Of a DNA stretch of 33,578 nucleotides, positions 17,437 through 28,479 are shown in pieces. A model generated the notes under the pieces. That model was given only the letters and a program-made list of their open reading frames with translations, was not told the origin of the DNA and searched no databases. The DNA lies in contig CACPLR010000012.1 of assembly GCA_902634885.1 (NCBI GenBank), positions 1 through 33,578 of the forward strand. Reading direction: 5' to 3'. This DNA is from an uncultured Pelagibacteraceae bacterium. GTDB lineage: Bacteria > Pseudomonadota > Alphaproteobacteria > Pelagibacterales > Pelagibacteraceae. Position 1 is the first letter of the stretch. Each line of letters begins with the position of its first letter. The translations under genes and the position numbers were made by a program.

Positions 17437-19349
17437 TATACTAAAATTAATAAAGTTAGTAAAACTGAGAAACCAAGAAGCATTATAAATGCATATTGGT
17501 ATATATATCCACTTTGAAATTTAACAGCTCTAGCTGAAAAATTTTTTATAACTTTAGATATTCCATCAGGGCCAAACCTATCAATAACTGACCCGTCAAT
17601 TTGTTTCCATAAGAACTTTCCAATTCTTTTTGACGGATTTACAAAAATAAAGTCATAAAGTTCATCGAAATACCATTTCTTTTTTAAAAAAATATAAAGT
17701 GGTTTATTTATTTTAACAATTTCATCTACGACAGACAAATTTCTTACAAATAGATAAAATGATAATGGAATTGATATGACAACTAAAGATGGTGTTAAAA
17801 ATAAAAACCAATTAGGTGGATGATCTGTACTTAATGGTTCAAGAAATTTAATTGAACTATTCCAAAATGCATAAGATAATTCTTTCCCAATAAATAGATC
17901 TTTAAATAGCATACCAGCAAAAATTGCACCAATTGCAAGAACAATAAGTGGTATAAGCATTGTTGGTGGTGACTCATGCATACTATCAATATTTATTTCT
18001 GAATTATTATAAGTGCCATGAAAAGTTTTAAAAATTAGTCTCCATGAATATATTGATGTTAAAAAAGCTGTGAAAATTCCAATGTAGGCTGCATACGTTC
18101 CAACATTGTTTCCACTTAAATATGCAAACTCAATAATTGCATCTTTTGAGTAAAATCCTGATAACAAAGGAAATCCAGTGAGCGCTAGGGTTCCAATTAT
18201 CATTAAACTATATGTGTAAGGTAGTTTTTTCCAGACACCTCCCATTAAATTAATATTTTGCTCATCTTTAAACGAATGAATTACAGAACCAGAGCCTAAA
18301 AATAAAAGCGCTTTAAAAAAAGCATGAGTGAATAAATGAAACATTGCAACATTATATGCCCCAACACCTGCCGCAAAAAACATATACCCCAATTGACTGC
18401 AAGTTGAATATGCAATAATTTTTTTAATATCTGTCTGAACTAAAGCAACACTCGCAGCAAAAATTGCTGTTACCATTCCAATAATTGTTACAACAGATAA
18501 AGCTAATTCGGAGTATTCGTAAATTGGTGAACATCTTACAACCAAAAATACTCCAGCTGTTACCATCGTTGCGGCATGAATAAGTGCTGATACGGGTGTA
18601 GGACCTTCCATTGCATCTGGTAGCCATGTATGAAGTAAAAATTGTGCAGATTTACCCATTGCACCAACGAATAAAAGTAAACAAATTAAGTCTACAGAAT
18701 TGATATTAAAACCAAGAAAATTTAATTTCTTATCTAATATATTTGGGATTTGTTGAAAAACTTCATTGTAGTTAACTGTACCAAATAAATAAAAAATTAA
18801 AAAAATACCTAAAGCAAATCCAAAATCCCCAACTCGATTTACAATAAATGCCTTAATCGCTGCTTTATTTGCACTTTCTTTTTTAAACCAGAATCCGATT
18901 AAAAAGTATGAACATAATCCAACACCTTCCCAACCAAAAAACAACTGTATAAAATTATCAGATGTAACAAGAGTTAACATTGCAAATGTGAATAATGATA
19001 AATAAGACATGAAACGTGACTTATGTGGATCATGAGACATGTAGCCAATTGAATATATATGGACTATAGCCGAGACCAATGTAACAACGACAAGCATAAC
19101 TGCAGAAAGTGGATCAATATTTACTGACCAATTTACATTAAGACTTCCTGAATTTATCCACGTAGCGATAATTAAGTTTTCTGAGTATCCTGTGGCTATA
19201 ACGTTATACAAAACGATGATTGATAAAAAAGCTGATATGGAAACAAACAAACTTGTAACTAATTGAGATGCTTTATCTCCAATTAATTTTCCGAAAAATC
19301 CAGATATTATTGATGCGGCGAGTGGTAAAAATAAAATATAATATCCCAT
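17436..19349 (-). CDS. nuoL: NADH-quinone oxidoreductase subunit L
   Basis: The largest and most distal proton-pumping subunit of complex I; 637 residues. The antiporter core shows NIDPLSAVMLVVVTLVSAIV, FFGWEGVGLCSYFLIGFWF with the conserved Glu, FLLHTWLPDAMEGPTPVSAL, and DIKKIIAYSTCSQLGYMF. The C-terminal about 130 residues correspond to the lateral amphipathic helix HL and the final anchoring helix, including KKWYFDELYDFIFVNP. The start ATG at 19349 lies one base after the nuoK stop, and the stop overlaps nuoM by one base. Confidence 0.97.
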   Translation of the reverse strand: MGYYILFLPLAASIISGFFGKLIGDKASQLVTSLFVSISAFLSIIVLYNVIATGYSENLIIATWINSGSLNVNWSVNIDPLSAVMLVVVTLVSAIVHIYSIGYMSHDPHKSRFMSYLSLFTFAMLTLVTSDNFIQLFFGWEGVGLCSYFLIGFWFKKESANKAAIKAFIVNRVGDFGFALGIFLIFYLFGTVNYNEVFQQIPNILDKKLNFLGFNINSVDLICLLLFVGAMGKSAQFLLHTWLPDAMEGPTPVSALIHAATMVTAGVFLVVRCSPIYEYSELALSVVTIIGMVTAIFAASVALVQTDIKKIIAYSTCSQLGYMFFAAGVGAYNVAMFHLFTHAFFKALLFLGSGSVIHSFKDEQNINLMGGVWKKLPYTYSLMIIGTLALTGFPLLSGFYSKDAIIEFAYLSGNNVGTYAAYIGIFTAFLTSIYSWRLIFKTFHGTYNNSEINIDSMHESPPTMLIPLIVLAIGAIFAGMLFKDLFIGKELSYAFWNSSIKFLEPLSTDHPPNWFLFLTPSLVVISIPLSFYLFVRNLSVVDEIVKINKPLYIFLKKKWYFDELYDFIFVNPSKRIGKFLWKQIDGSVIDRFGPDGISKVIKNFSARAVKFQSGYIYQYAFIMLLGFSVLLTLLILV

Positions 19350-19350
19350 T

Positions 19351-19662
19351 TCATCCTTTTAAACTGTCAATCTCTTCAACTCTAATTGTTCCAGAATTCC
19401 TATAATAAATAACTATAATTGCTAATCCTATAGCAGCCTCAGCAGCAGCTACTGTTAATATAAATAGTGTAAAAACTTGACCACTGAGATCATTAATAAA
19501 AATAGAAAAGGAGACCAAATTTATATTTACAGATAACAATATTAACTCAATACTCATAAGAATAACAATAACGTTTTTTCTATTTAAAAAAATACCTACC
19601 ACCCCAATAGTAAATATAATGGCAGCAAGAGTTAAATAATGACCAAGACCAATACTAAGCAT
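19351..19662 (-). CDS. nuoK: NADH-quinone oxidoreductase subunit K
   Basis: A small membrane subunit (103 residues, standard size) with three helices, part of the proton path at the junction of the two arms of complex I. The two conserved intramembrane Glu residues are in [12 protein letters not shown] (helix 2) and [13 protein letters not shown] (helix 3). The ATG at 19662 lies 8 nt inside the end of nuoJ, and nuoL begins one base after its stop. Confidence 0.97.
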   Translation of the reverse strand: MLSIGLGHYLTLAAIIFTIGVVGIFLNRKNVIVILMSIELILLSVNINLVSFSIFINDLSGQVFTLFILTVAAAEAAIGLAIIVIYYRNSGTIRVEEIDSLKG

Positions 19663-20287
19663 CTATTTTAACTCCCTTTTTTGTTTCTACATCTATCAAT
19701 TCAACGCCCTCGTTTCTTTCTCTGGAAATTTGTCTTAAATAGCTTTGTGTTTTTACGCCAGATCTTTTTCTAAAAGTAAGGACAATTGCTCCAATCATAG
19801 CAACTAAAAGAACCATTCCTGATAATTGAAATAAGTGCACGTAATCAGTGTAAATAACATTACCTAATGACTGGGTATTTGTTAAATTAAAATTCAGATT
19901 TATATTAATAGAATCTTGAAGTTCAGCTTTGTACTTCCATCCACCAACGATAATCAATAATTCTGAAAAAATAACTAAACTTACTAAGAGACCTATAGGT
20001 ATATGAGAGCTGCTATCACTTGCAACAAACCATTCATTTTTCTGCTGAGCAACATTCAACATCATTACTACAAAAAGAAATAACACCGCAACAGCTCCCA
20101 CATAGACAATTAACATTATCATTCCCAAAAATTCTGCTCCTATCATAATAAAAAGACATGATATGCTTATAAAATCTAAAATTAAAAAAAAAACTGAGTG
20201 AACAGTATTTCTTGAGGCTGTTACCATTATCGCAGAGACAATTGCAATAAATGAAAAAATATAAAAAACAACTGCGTGTGCTATCAT
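19655..20287 (-). CDS. nuoJ: NADH-quinone oxidoreductase subunit J
   Basis: A five-helix membrane subunit (210 residues) of complex I adjacent to NuoK, NuoA and NuoH. The third helix region [22 protein letters not shown], rich in small residues and with the pi-bulge Tyr, is the family hallmark. It ends with a hydrophilic tail of about 35 residues ([20 protein letters not shown] onward). It starts 4 nt after nuoI and overlaps nuoK by 8 nt. A run of ten A on the plus strand at 20184-20193 lies inside the gene. Confidence 0.96.
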   Translation of the reverse strand: MIAHAVVFYIFSFIAIVSAIMVTASRNTVHSVFFLILDFISISCLFIMIGAEFLGMIMLIVYVGAVAVLFLFVVMMLNVAQQKNEWFVASDSSSHIPIGLLVSLVIFSELLIIVGGWKYKAELQDSININLNFNLTNTQSLGNVIYTDYVHLFQLSGMVLLVAMIGAIVLTFRKRSGVKTQSYLRQISRERNEGVELIDVETKKGVKIDA

Positions 20288-20291
20288 TTAG

Positions 20292-20777
20292 TTATCGATG
20301 AGAACTGTCAGCATTAATATTTGCTGCCAAAATACTTTCCCATCTGTCTCCGTTTTCTAATAACTTTTCTTTGTTATAATAAAGTTCTTCTCTTGTTTCT
20401 GTGGCAAATTCAAAATTTGGTCCTTGTACTATAGCGTCTACAGGGCAAGATTGTTCACACAATCCACAATATATACATTTAAGCATATCAATATCATACC
20501 TTGTTGTTTTACGACTACCATCAGATCTTTCCTGCGATTCAATAGTAATTGCTTGTGCTGGGCAAACTGCTTCACATAATTTACACGCTATACATCTTTC
20601 TTCTCCGTTCGGATATCTTCTTAAGGCATGCTCACCTCTGGCTCGTGGGCTAACAGAACCTTTTTCAAATGGATAATTGATTGTTTTTTTTTGTCTAAAA
20701 GACTCTTTTATTGCTATTAATAATCCAGTTACAAAATCAATCATAAATATTGTTTTAAAAAATCTTTTTATTTTCAT
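20292..20777 (-). CDS. nuoI: NADH-quinone oxidoreductase subunit I (two [4Fe-4S] ferredoxin-like)
   Basis: Carries clusters N6a and N6b that pass electrons through the peripheral arm toward N2 in NuoB. From the ATG at 20777 the protein has 161 residues, the normal alphaproteobacterial size. The two cluster motifs are [12 protein letters not shown] (C62, C65, C68, C72) and [12 protein letters not shown] (C101, C104, C107, C111). An in-frame upstream start at 20801 would add 8 residues and overlap nuoH; it is not preferred, because the ATG at 20777 sits one base after the nuoH stop with AGGA 7 nt upstream (20788-20785). nuoJ follows after 4 nt. Confidence 0.97.
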   Translation of the reverse strand: MKIKRFFKTIFMIDFVTGLLIAIKESFRQKKTINYPFEKGSVSPRARGEHALRRYPNGEERCIACKLCEAVCPAQAITIESQERSDGSRKTTRYDIDMLKCIYCGLCEQSCPVDAIVQGPNFEFATETREELYYNKEKLLENGDRWESILAANINADSSHR

Positions 20778-20778
20778 T

Positions 20779-21780
20779 TTAATTTCCTGGTAAAAGATCA
20801 AAATACATTAAATATCCTGCTGTTAATACCACCCAAGTTAAAGATAAAGGCAAGAAAACTTTCCAACCAAGTCTCATTAATTGATCATATCTGTATCTCG
20901 GAACAATTGCTTTTACTAAAGCGAATAAGATAAATAATAACAAAATTTTAAGTATTAACCATATTGGTGATGGGATAACTGTAAATGGAAATATATTTAT
21001 AGGTGACAACCATCCACCTAAGAATAAGATAGATCCTAATGCACACATTAATAGAATATTAGCGTACTCACCTAACCAGAACATTGCATACATCATTCCA
21101 GAATATTCAGTTTGATACCCTGCAACAAGTTCTGCTTCGGCTTCCGGTAAATCAAAAGGAGGTCTATTTGTTTCAGCTAATGCTGAGATAAAAAATATAA
21201 CAAACATTGGAAATAGTGGTATTATATACCAAACATTTTCTTGTGCTTTTACAATGTCAGATAAATTTAATGATCCTACACACAATAGCACATTGATAAT
21301 TATTATTCCGATTGATACTTCATAAGAAACCATTTGAGCAGCAGATCTTATTGCTCCTAGAAATGGATACTTTGAATTAGATGCCCATCCTCCCATTATA
21401 ATTCCATAAACTCCTAAGGATGATACGGCAAATAAATAGAGTATTCCTACATTAATATCCGCAAGAACAAAATCTTCACTAAAAGGTATTACAGCCCATG
21501 ATATTAAGGCAAGAGTCATTGTTATAATTGGGGCTAAAATAAAAATAACTTTGTTTGAGCTAGCAGGAATTATAATTTCTTTGAAAATATATTTTAAAGC
21601 ATCAGCTAAAGATTGCAGTAAACCAAATGGTCCAACAACATTTGGACCTCTTCTTTTTTGTACAAACGCCCAAACTCGTCTATCTAACCAAACTATCATT
21701 GCAACAGAAACTAAAACAGGCACAAGTAACATTAAAATTTTAAGAACTTCTGAAAAAAGAATTGAAGCGTACTCTGGCAT
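20779..21780 (-). CDS. nuoH: NADH-quinone oxidoreductase subunit H
   Basis: The membrane subunit that forms most of the quinone-binding chamber between the two arms of complex I; 333 residues with about eight helices. Conserved segments: ERxxA-type [20 protein letters not shown] near the N-terminus, [16 protein letters not shown], the acidic quinone-channel loop [20 protein letters not shown], and [19 protein letters not shown]. The ATG overlaps the nuoG stop by one base (TAATG), and nuoI begins one base after its stop. Confidence 0.97.
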   Translation of the reverse strand: MPEYASILFSEVLKILMLLVPVLVSVAMIVWLDRRVWAFVQKRRGPNVVGPFGLLQSLADALKYIFKEIIIPASSNKVIFILAPIITMTLALISWAVIPFSEDFVLADINVGILYLFAVSSLGVYGIIMGGWASNSKYPFLGAIRSAAQMVSYEVSIGIIIINVLLCVGSLNLSDIVKAQENVWYIIPLFPMFVIFFISALAETNRPPFDLPEAEAELVAGYQTEYSGMMYAMFWLGEYANILLMCALGSILFLGGWLSPINIFPFTVIPSPIWLILKILLLFILFALVKAIVPRYRYDQLMRLGWKVFLPLSLTWVVLTAGYLMYFDLLPGN

Positions 21781-23810
21781 TATCCCTCAGTCCCTGTTTT
21801 TTTAAAATTTGTCCTTAAACTTTTACATTCACCCATTGTTTTTGATGCCCGAGCGATAACATTTGAATGGTAATAATCAATGTTATCTAAAAGAATTTTT
21901 TCATCCAAAAATTCATAATTTGGAGTTTGAAATTTTTTATTTGAAGGGTTTACTTTTAAAAAGTTTAACATTGCATTATCTAGATCCTCTTTTTTCTCAT
22001 AAAGTTTTTTTCTTTTAATAGATGATGCTAACTCATTAACTATTATCCAGTCTTCTTTTGCATCTCCTGGAGGATAAGAAGATTTATATGATTTCTGTAT
22101 TTTTCCCTCTAAATTTGCAAAGTATCCATCTTGTTCTGTAAAAGCTGCAGCTGGTAATATTATATCTGCTAAAGAAGCACCTTTATCTCCATGACTCCCT
22201 ACATAAATAATAAATTCATTTTTCTTATGAAATTTTAAATTGTCTTGACCAAATAAAAAAACCACTTCCATTTCATTGTTATGAATTTTTTTGAGTGTTT
22301 GATTAGATCCATCGTTTGAGCTTAGAACATTTAAATAATATGACCCAACTGTAGAGGCATTATTTGATAGGATATTTAATGAATTCCATTCTTCATTAAT
22401 TTTATTTTTGCTTTGAAGATATTTTTTTAACTCTTCAAATATATAAATAGATGAATTCAGTTTTAATGCTGATTGACCAATTATAAAAATTGGCTTTTTT
22501 GAATTATAAATCTCTTCGGAAATTTTGTGAGTATGATTTACTATATCTTTAATTGTTTTTGTAGAGTTTTCTAATATTTTATAAGGATAGGTTAAATCAC
22601 CAACATCTCCTAAAGAATAAATTTGTATTTTATTTTTAATATAATTCTTTCTGATCCTAGAATTAAGTATTGTTGCTTCAAATCTTGGATTTGCACCCAC
22701 TAAAATAATTAAATCAGACTCTTCAATTCCCTCAATTTTAGAATTAAATATAAAGTTTTCTCTTTCTGATGTATTTACATAAAAATTATCAGATCTTGAA
22801 TCTAGATTTTCTGACCTTATTGTTTTTTCAAAGAAATCTTTTAATGCAAACATTGTTTCCATATTTGTCATATCGCCTGTCAAAGCTGCGATTTTATCAG
22901 ATTGAGTTTCAGAAATTTTTTCAAAAATTTTTTTATAAGCCTCTTTCCATGAAATTTTTTCAAATTTTTTATTTTTTTTTATATAAGGTGTATCTAAACG
23001 TTGATTTTTTAAGCCATCGCATGAATATCTAGTTTTGTCGGAAATCCATTCTTCATTTATTTCTTCATTTATTCTAGGTAATACCCTTTTTACTTCCCAG
23101 CCATAAGTATCAACTCTTATATTTGAGCCAACAGCATCCATAACATCTATGGTTTCAGTTTTTTTTAATTCCCATGGCCTTGCCTCAAAAACATAAGGTT
23201 TTGATGTAAGTGCTCCAACAGGACATAAATCAATTACATTAGCTGATAACTCTGACTCCATAGCTTTTTCTAAGTAAGTGGTGATTTGCATATCTTCACC
23301 TCTTCCTATTGCGCCTAGCTCAGGAACACCTGCAACTTCAGTTGCAAATCTTACACATCTAGTACAATGTATACATCTTGTCATCTGGGTTTTTATCAAA
23401 GGACCCATATATTTTTCAGGTACGTACCTTTTGTTTTCTTTAAATCTACTTTTATCAATTCCATAGAACATAGATTGGTCTTGCAAGTCACATTCGCCAC
23501 CTTGATCACAAACAGGACAATCTAAAGGGTGATTTGCTAATAAAAATTCCATAACACCTTTTCTTGATTTCTCAACTTTTTCAGTATTTGTTCTTATTAC
23601 CATTCCATTAGCTGCAGGCATTGCACATGAAGCTACAGGTTTTGGTGATTTTTCCATTTCTACTAGACACATTCTACAATTTCCAGCAATAGACAATTTT
23701 TCGTGATAACAAAATCTAGGAATTTCTACTCCTGCCTGCTCACAAGCTTGGAGAACTGTCAAACCTTCTTCAACTTCAACATCAATGTCATTAACTTTTA
23801 ATTTAAGCAT
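21780..23810 (-). CDS. nuoG: NADH-quinone oxidoreductase subunit G
   Basis: The large iron-sulfur subunit of the peripheral arm; 676 residues. Cluster ligands are visible: N1b [2Fe-2S] at C34, C45, C48 and C62; N5 [4Fe-4S] at H94, C98, C101 and C107 ([14 protein letters not shown]); N4 at C146, C149, C152 and C196. The extra four-cysteine N7 site found in E. coli is absent, so it is the short, mitochondrion-like form. The C-terminal two-thirds is the degenerate molybdopterin-oxidoreductase domain and is much more lysine/asparagine-rich than the N-terminus. The start overlaps nuoF by 8 nt and the stop overlaps nuoH by one base. Confidence 0.97.
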   Translation of the reverse strand: MLKLKVNDIDVEVEEGLTVLQACEQAGVEIPRFCYHEKLSIAGNCRMCLVEMEKSPKPVASCAMPAANGMVIRTNTEKVEKSRKGVMEFLLANHPLDCPVCDQGGECDLQDQSMFYGIDKSRFKENKRYVPEKYMGPLIKTQMTRCIHCTRCVRFATEVAGVPELGAIGRGEDMQITTYLEKAMESELSANVIDLCPVGALTSKPYVFEARPWELKKTETIDVMDAVGSNIRVDTYGWEVKRVLPRINEEINEEWISDKTRYSCDGLKNQRLDTPYIKKNKKFEKISWKEAYKKIFEKISETQSDKIAALTGDMTNMETMFALKDFFEKTIRSENLDSRSDNFYVNTSERENFIFNSKIEGIEESDLIILVGANPRFEATILNSRIRKNYIKNKIQIYSLGDVGDLTYPYKILENSTKTIKDIVNHTHKISEEIYNSKKPIFIIGQSALKLNSSIYIFEELKKYLQSKNKINEEWNSLNILSNNASTVGSYYLNVLSSNDGSNQTLKKIHNNEMEVVFLFGQDNLKFHKKNEFIIYVGSHGDKGASLADIILPAAAFTEQDGYFANLEGKIQKSYKSSYPPGDAKEDWIIVNELASSIKRKKLYEKKEDLDNAMLNFLKVNPSNKKFQTPNYEFLDEKILLDNIDYYHSNVIARASKTMGECKSLRTNFKKTGTEG

Positions 23811-25134
23811 TTTCTTTTTCTAAAAGATGTTGATCTACTAAATAAGGAACTTCTTTTTTTCTTTGAATTAATGGATCATATTTATTTCTCTCTAAAATTT
23901 CATCTTTAAAATTTCTTATTAAACCTTGTACTGGCCATGATGAACCTTCACCAAATGCACAAATTGTATGTCCTTCTATTTGTTTAGTAACATCCATCAG
24001 CATATCGACCTCGTCTCTAGTTGCCTCACCCTTTGCCATTCTTTCTAACATTCTCCACATCCAGCCAGATCCTTCTCTACATGGAGTACATTGTCCACAG
24101 CTTTCGTGTTTATAAAATCTGGCAATCCTTGCCATACATTTAATTATGTCTTGATCTTTATTAATAACAACAATACCAGCAGTTCCGAGCCCAGTTTTAT
24201 TTTCGACACAAGCGTCAAAATCCATTTTTATAGTATCACAAACTTCTCTTGGTAATAAAGGCATTGAGGATCCACCAGGTATAACAGCTTTTAGATTATC
24301 CCAGCCTCCGACAACTCCCCCCGCATGTTTCTCAATTAAATCTTTTAAAGGTACACCCATTTCTTCCTCTACATTGCATGGATTGTTAACATTGCCTGAA
24401 ATACAATAAATTTTCGTTCCTGTATTTTTTTGTCTACCTAAAGAGGAGAACCATTTACCTCCTCTTCTTAATATTGTTGGAACTACTGCAATTGTTTCAA
24501 CATTATTAATAATTGTTGGACAGCCATACAAACCTATCAAAGCTGGAAAAGGTGGTTTTAGTCTTGGTTGCCCTTTGTTTCCCTCTAAACTTTCTAAAAG
24601 CGCAGTTTCCTCTCCACATATATATGCTCCAGCTCCATAGTGAATGAATATATCAAAATCCCATCCAGTTGATGATGCATTTTTTCCAATTAATCCATTG
24701 CTATAAGCTTCATCAATAGCTTTTTGAAGTTTTTGACCCTCATTAAAATATTCACCTCTTATATAAATGTAGCAGGTATGGGCGTTGACTGCGTATGAAG
24801 CTATTAGACATCCCTCTATTAATTTATGGGGCTCAAATCTTAAAATATCTCTATCTTTACACGTTCCTGGTTCAGACTCGTCAGCATTTATAACCAAATA
24901 ATGAGGTTTCGAACCTACTTCTTTGGGGGCAAAAGACCATTTCAAACCTGTTGGAAAACCTGCTCCACCACGGCCACGCAATTGAGAGGTTTTAATCTCT
25001 TCAATTATCCAACTTCTACCTTTATTAAAAATTTCCTTAGTTTCTAACCAATCTCCTCGTTTTTTAGCAGAGTCCAATTCTGCTCCAAAGTCGTTGTATA
25101 AATTTTGAAATATTCTGTCTTCGTCTTTAAGCAT
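23803..25134 (-). CDS. nuoF: NADH-quinone oxidoreductase subunit F (NADH- and FMN-binding)
   Basis: Oxidises NADH and passes electrons via FMN to cluster N3; 443 residues. NADH/FMN motifs include [17 protein letters not shown] near the N-terminus and [19 protein letters not shown] in the middle. The N3 [4Fe-4S] ligands are C346, C349 and C352 ([12 protein letters not shown]) plus C392 (TICAFGEG). It is among the best conserved proteins of the window. It overlaps nuoE by 8 nt at its start and nuoG by 8 nt at its end. Confidence 0.98.
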   Translation of the reverse strand: MLKDEDRIFQNLYNDFGAELDSAKKRGDWLETKEIFNKGRSWIIEEIKTSQLRGRGGAGFPTGLKWSFAPKEVGSKPHYLVINADESEPGTCKDRDILRFEPHKLIEGCLIASYAVNAHTCYIYIRGEYFNEGQKLQKAIDEAYSNGLIGKNASSTGWDFDIFIHYGAGAYICGEETALLESLEGNKGQPRLKPPFPALIGLYGCPTIINNVETIAVVPTILRRGGKWFSSLGRQKNTGTKIYCISGNVNNPCNVEEEMGVPLKDLIEKHAGGVVGGWDNLKAVIPGGSSMPLLPREVCDTIKMDFDACVENKTGLGTAGIVVINKDQDIIKCMARIARFYKHESCGQCTPCREGSGWMWRMLERMAKGEATRDEVDMLMDVTKQIEGHTICAFGEGSSWPVQGLIRNFKDEILERNKYDPLIQRKKEVPYLVDQHLLEKENA

Positions 25135-25735
25135 TTTTATTACTCAATAAAGTCTTTCTAATATTTTCAGGCTCTGAGCTTAATCTTCCTCTGTATGAGC
25201 CCGGTATTGGTTTTTGATTTTTATCAATTTGATCTATAATTTTACTAAATTTTTCCTCATCTAAATCCTCAAAATAATCTTCATTAATTTGAACCATTGG
25301 AGAATTAACGCAAGCTCCTAAACATTCAACTTCCATCCATGATGATTTACCATTTTTAGAAATTTCAGACTCGTTTTCAGAAATTTTTTTTTTACAAACA
25401 TCTACTAATTTATATGCTCCTCTAATCATACATGGTGTTGTTGTACATACTTGAAAAAAATATTCTCCTACAGGAGTTAAATTATACATGCTATAGAAGG
25501 TTGCGACTTCATAAACTTTTATGTAAGGCATATCTAACATCTTCGCAATGTATTTCATTGCTGATAAAGGTATCCAATTATTATTTTGTTTCTGAGCAAT
25601 ATAAAGTAAAGCCATTACGGCACTTTTTTGTTTACCATTAGGATAATTTGTAATTATTTTTTCAGCTTCATTTAAATTTTTGCTATCAAATTCAAAATTA
25701 TCTGGTTGATTTTTTGAAATTTTTTTTAGACTCAT
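25127..25735 (-). CDS. nuoE: NADH-quinone oxidoreductase subunit E ([2Fe-2S])
   Basis: Thioredoxin-like [2Fe-2S] subunit of the NADH-oxidising module, holding cluster N1a; 202 residues. Cluster ligands are C97 and C102 (CTTTPC) and C138 and C142 (ECLGAC). An N-terminal helical bundle (about 20-75) precedes the thioredoxin fold. The C-terminal tail after the cluster domain carries [13 protein letters not shown], as in alphaproteobacterial and mitochondrial homologues. The ATG overlaps the nuoD stop by 4 nt and the stop overlaps nuoF by 8 nt. A run of ten T on the plus strand (25384-25393) lies within the gene. Confidence 0.97.
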   Translation of the reverse strand: MSLKKISKNQPDNFEFDSKNLNEAEKIITNYPNGKQKSAVMALLYIAQKQNNNWIPLSAMKYIAKMLDMPYIKVYEVATFYSMYNLTPVGEYFFQVCTTTPCMIRGAYKLVDVCKKKISENESEISKNGKSSWMEVECLGACVNSPMVQINEDYFEDLDEEKFSKIIDQIDKNQKPIPGSYRGRLSSEPENIRKTLLSNKNA

Positions 25736-26907
25736 CTGTCAACTTCTCCAAATACTATATCCATAGAACCTAATACTGCAGGCACATCTGCTAACATGTG
25801 ACCTTTAATTAAATAGTCCATGGCTTGAAGATGAGAAAATCCTGGAGCTCTTATTTTGCATTTGTAGGGTTTGCTAGATCCATCAGAAATTAAATAAACT
25901 CCAAACTCTCCTTTTGGCGCCTCAACAGCTGTATAAATTTCATCTTCATCTACTCTGTAACCTTCAGTAAAAAGTTTAAAGTGATGAATTAAAGCCTCCA
26001 TGGACTGCTTAATCTCTTTTTTTGGTGGTGGACTTATCTTTCCATCGTTTGTTTTAATCGGTCCTTTTGGTAAATTTGTAAGACATTGATTGATAATATT
26101 TACACTTTCTCTCATCTCCTCAATCCTGCATAAATATCTATCATAACAATCACCATTTTTTCCCACAGGAATTTTAAATTCAAGTTGTTCATAACAATCA
26201 TAAGGCTGGGATTTTCTTAAATCCCATGGAACTCCAGATCCTCTTAGCATTACACCTGAAAAGGAATAATCGAGTGCGTCTTGTTTAGAAACTATACCTA
26301 TATCAACGTTTCTTTGTTTAAATATTCTGTTATCAGTTAACAATGTTTCAAGATCATCTATAATTTTCGGAAATTTTTTACAAAACTCAGCTATTTCTAA
26401 ATCTAAACCTTTTGGTAGATCCTGATGTACTCCACCAGCTCTAAAATAATTAGCGTGTAATCTTGAGCCTGAAACCTTTTCATAAAATCCCATTAATGTT
26501 TCTCTTTCCTCAAAACCCCAAAGTGTTGGGGTAAGAGCTCCTACATCCATTGCTTGAGTTGTTACATTTAATATATGGCTTAAAATTCTACCTATTTCAC
26601 AAAAAATTACTCTTATAAATTGTGCTCTTGCAGGAACATTTATTTTTAAGATTTTTTCAATTGCTAATGCAAATGCATGCTCTTGATTCATAGGTGCAAC
26701 ATAATCAAGTCTATCAAAATAAGGTACTGCTTGTACGTAAGTTTTATTTTCAATTAATTTTTCTGTACCTCTGTGTAACAATCCAATGTGTGGATCTGCC
26801 TTTTCAACTACCTCACCATCTAACTGAAGTATTAATCTTAATACACCATGAGCAGCGGGATGCTGAGGGCCAAAATTTAAATTTAGTTTTTTTACTTCTT
26901 TTGCCAT
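25732..26907 (-). CDS. nuoD: NADH-quinone oxidoreductase subunit D
   Basis: The 49-kDa-type subunit related to [NiFe]-hydrogenase large subunits; forms the quinone site with NuoB. The 391 residues begin [16 protein letters not shown], containing the quinone-site histidines, followed by [14 protein letters not shown], the [18 protein letters not shown] segment, and the C-terminal DIVFGEVDR end typical of the family. It is a separate gene from nuoC (not fused as in E. coli). The start overlaps the nuoC stop by one base (TAATG), and the stop overlaps nuoE by 4 nt. Confidence 0.98.
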   Translation of the reverse strand: MAKEVKKLNLNFGPQHPAAHGVLRLILQLDGEVVEKADPHIGLLHRGTEKLIENKTYVQAVPYFDRLDYVAPMNQEHAFALAIEKILKINVPARAQFIRVIFCEIGRILSHILNVTTQAMDVGALTPTLWGFEERETLMGFYEKVSGSRLHANYFRAGGVHQDLPKGLDLEIAEFCKKFPKIIDDLETLLTDNRIFKQRNVDIGIVSKQDALDYSFSGVMLRGSGVPWDLRKSQPYDCYEQLEFKIPVGKNGDCYDRYLCRIEEMRESVNIINQCLTNLPKGPIKTNDGKISPPPKKEIKQSMEALIHHFKLFTEGYRVDEDEIYTAVEAPKGEFGVYLISDGSSKPYKCKIRAPGFSHLQAMDYLIKGHMLADVPAVLGSMDIVFGEVDR

Positions 26908-27497
26908 TACTCTTTAGTTTGTTCTTTTATGTATTTTGTTCCTTCCCAAGGGCTTTCATAATCAAAATTTCTATAATTTTGCTCTAATTTTACAGGTTCA
27001 TAAATTACCTTTTTATCTTCTTCGCTATATCGAACTTCATTATGACCTGTTAAGGGAAAATCTTTTCTTAAAGGATGACCTTTAAATCCATAGTCTGTAA
27101 GAATTCTTCTTAAATCAGGATGATCTTTAAATTCTACACCATACATATCAAAAACTTCTCTCTCCATCCAATTAGCCGAAGGAAATATCGAGGTTAAAGA
27201 AGATAAAATTTCACCTTCTTTTATATGAAATTCAATTTTTATCCTTGAATTTTTTTCGTGACTTAAAAGTAAATAAACCATTTTAAATCTTTTATCTCTC
27301 TCAGGATAATCAACTGCAGTTATATCAATTAATTGTTTGAATTTTGTAGATGAATGAGTTTTTAAGAAAATCATTACTTCAATTAAATTATTATCCTCGA
27401 TACAAATGTTAATTTGATCATGTTTAATTTTCGAAGATAAAATTTTTGTTGTTAATTCCGAGTTAATAGCCTTTTCAAGACTTTCCAAATTTTCCAT
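26907..27497 (-). CDS. nuoC: NADH-quinone oxidoreductase subunit C
   Basis: The 30-kDa-type peripheral-arm subunit of complex I, 196 residues. The signature [20 protein letters not shown], followed by [19 protein letters not shown], lies in the second half. The C-terminal tail [12 protein letters not shown] is also typical of alphaproteobacterial and mitochondrial homologues. The ATG at 27497 is 6 nt downstream of the nuoB stop, and the stop overlaps nuoD by one base. Confidence 0.97.
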   Translation of the reverse strand: MENLESLEKAINSELTTKILSSKIKHDQINICIEDNNLIEVMIFLKTHSSTKFKQLIDITAVDYPERDKRFKMVYLLLSHEKNSRIKIEFHIKEGEILSSLTSIFPSANWMEREVFDMYGVEFKDHPDLRRILTDYGFKGHPLRKDFPLTGHNEVRYSEEDKKVIYEPVKLEQNYRNFDYESPWEGTKYIKEQTKE

Positions 27498-27503
27498 TGA
27501 ATT

Positions 27504-28025
27504 TTATCTTTCTAGTGAACCTTTGTTCCTAATCTTTTTTTGCAATTGCATTATTCCATACAAAAGCGCTTCTGCAGAGGGCGGGCAACCAGGCACATAA
27601 ACATCTACAGGCACAATCTTATCACAACCGCGTACTACAGAATAAGAGTAATGATAATAACCTCCTCCATTTGCGCAACTGCCCATTGAAATAACGTATC
27701 TTGGTTCAGGCATTTGATCATAAACTTTTCTTAAGGCTGGTGCCATTTTATTTGTTAAAGTTCCTGCAACTATCATCACATCTGATTGTCTTGGTGAGGC
27801 TCTTGGAGCTGCACCAAATCTTTCTAAATCATATCTAGGCATTGAGGTTTGCATCATTTCTACAGCACAACAAGCTAGTCCAAATGTCATCCAATGTAGT
27901 GAACCTGTTCGAGCCCAATTAACTAGGTTGTCTAGTGAGGTAGTAATAAAACCATTATCACTAAAATCTTGAGCTAATTGTTTAAACTCATCAGGTATTT
28001 GATCTTTTCTTTGCTCTAAATTCAT
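27504..28025 (-). CDS. nuoB: NADH-quinone oxidoreductase subunit B
   Basis: Holds cluster N2, the last iron-sulfur centre before quinone. From the ATG at 28025 it has 173 residues. The N2 ligands are the tandem C52 and C53 ([10 protein letters not shown]), C117 (MGSCANGGG) and C147 (VPGCPPSAE). An in-frame TTG at 28040 would add five residues and overlap nuoA; the ATG is preferred because it lies one base after the nuoA stop and has GGGAG (28034-28030) 4 nt upstream, one of the best Shine-Dalgarno matches of the window. Confidence 0.97.
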   Translation of the reverse strand: MNLEQRKDQIPDEFKQLAQDFSDNGFITTSLDNLVNWARTGSLHWMTFGLACCAVEMMQTSMPRYDLERFGAAPRASPRQSDVMIVAGTLTNKMAPALRKVYDQMPEPRYVISMGSCANGGGYYHYSYSVVRGCDKIVPVDVYVPGCPPSAEALLYGIMQLQKKIRNKGSLER

Positions 28026-28026
28026 T

Positions 28027-28395
28027 TTACTCCCAATCAAGTGCTCCTTTTTTCCATTCGTAGATAAACCCTACAGTCAAAATAAATAGAAATATCATCA
28101 TAGAAACGAAACCAAACAATCCTATTTTTCCCAACGATATGGCCCAAGGGAATAGAAATGCTATCTCCAAATCAAATATAATAAAAAGTATTGCCACTAG
28201 ATAAAATCTAACATCAAATTCCATTCGTGAGTCATTGAAAGGCTCAAAACCGCATTCATATGCAGATAATTTCTCTGGATCTGGTTTTTTAGGAGATGAC
28301 AAGTAATTAATTGCTACAAAAGCCATACTTAAACCTAGTGCAATCACAAGGAACAGTATTATTGATAAGTAATCTTTTAAAAATTCCGTAAGCAT
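28027..28395 (-). CDS. nuoA: NADH-quinone oxidoreductase subunit A
   Basis: A small three-helix membrane subunit of complex I near the quinone cavity; 122 residues from the ATG at 28395. The conserved loop [20 protein letters not shown], containing the Cys of the ND3-type loop, and [21 protein letters not shown] are both intact. An in-frame GTG at 28413 would add six residues (MLYRFT); it has no ribosome-binding site and the extension is hydrophilic at an otherwise hydrophobic N-terminus, so ATG is preferred, though neither start has a clear Shine-Dalgarno. First gene of the nuo operon, 84 nt downstream of tRNA-Asp. Confidence 0.96.
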   Translation of the reverse strand: MLTEFLKDYLSIILFLVIALGLSMAFVAINYLSSPKKPDPEKLSAYECGFEPFNDSRMEFDVRFYLVAILFIIFDLEIAFLFPWAISLGKIGLFGFVSMMIFLFILTVGFIYEWKKGALDWE

Positions 28396-28413
28396 CGTGA
28401 ATCTATATAGCAC

Positions 28414-28432
28414 CTTTTATATCAACTAAAAG
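28414..28432 (-). other. AT-rich hairpin in the nuoA leader
   Basis: On the minus strand CTTTTA (28432-28427) and TAAAAG (28419-28414) form a 6-bp stem with a 7-nt loop, just upstream of nuoA. It is weak, lacks GC pairs beyond the ends and is not followed by a U run, so it is not a convincing terminator. It could affect leader processing between tRNA-Asp and nuoA, or be chance in AT-rich DNA. Confidence 0.2.
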
Positions 28433-28479
28433 AGCAGATAGGTCACATTTTTAGTGTCAAATAGTATTGATTTTATTGG

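Noticed and set aside
28396..28413. GTG start for nuoA at 28413
   Set aside because: No ribosome-binding site, and the added residues are unlike NuoA N-termini.
28455..28460. Perfect TTGACA on the minus strand between tRNA-Asp and nuoA
   Set aside because: No acceptable -10 hexamer is found 16-18 nt downstream; the closest, TATCTG, is only 14 nt away.
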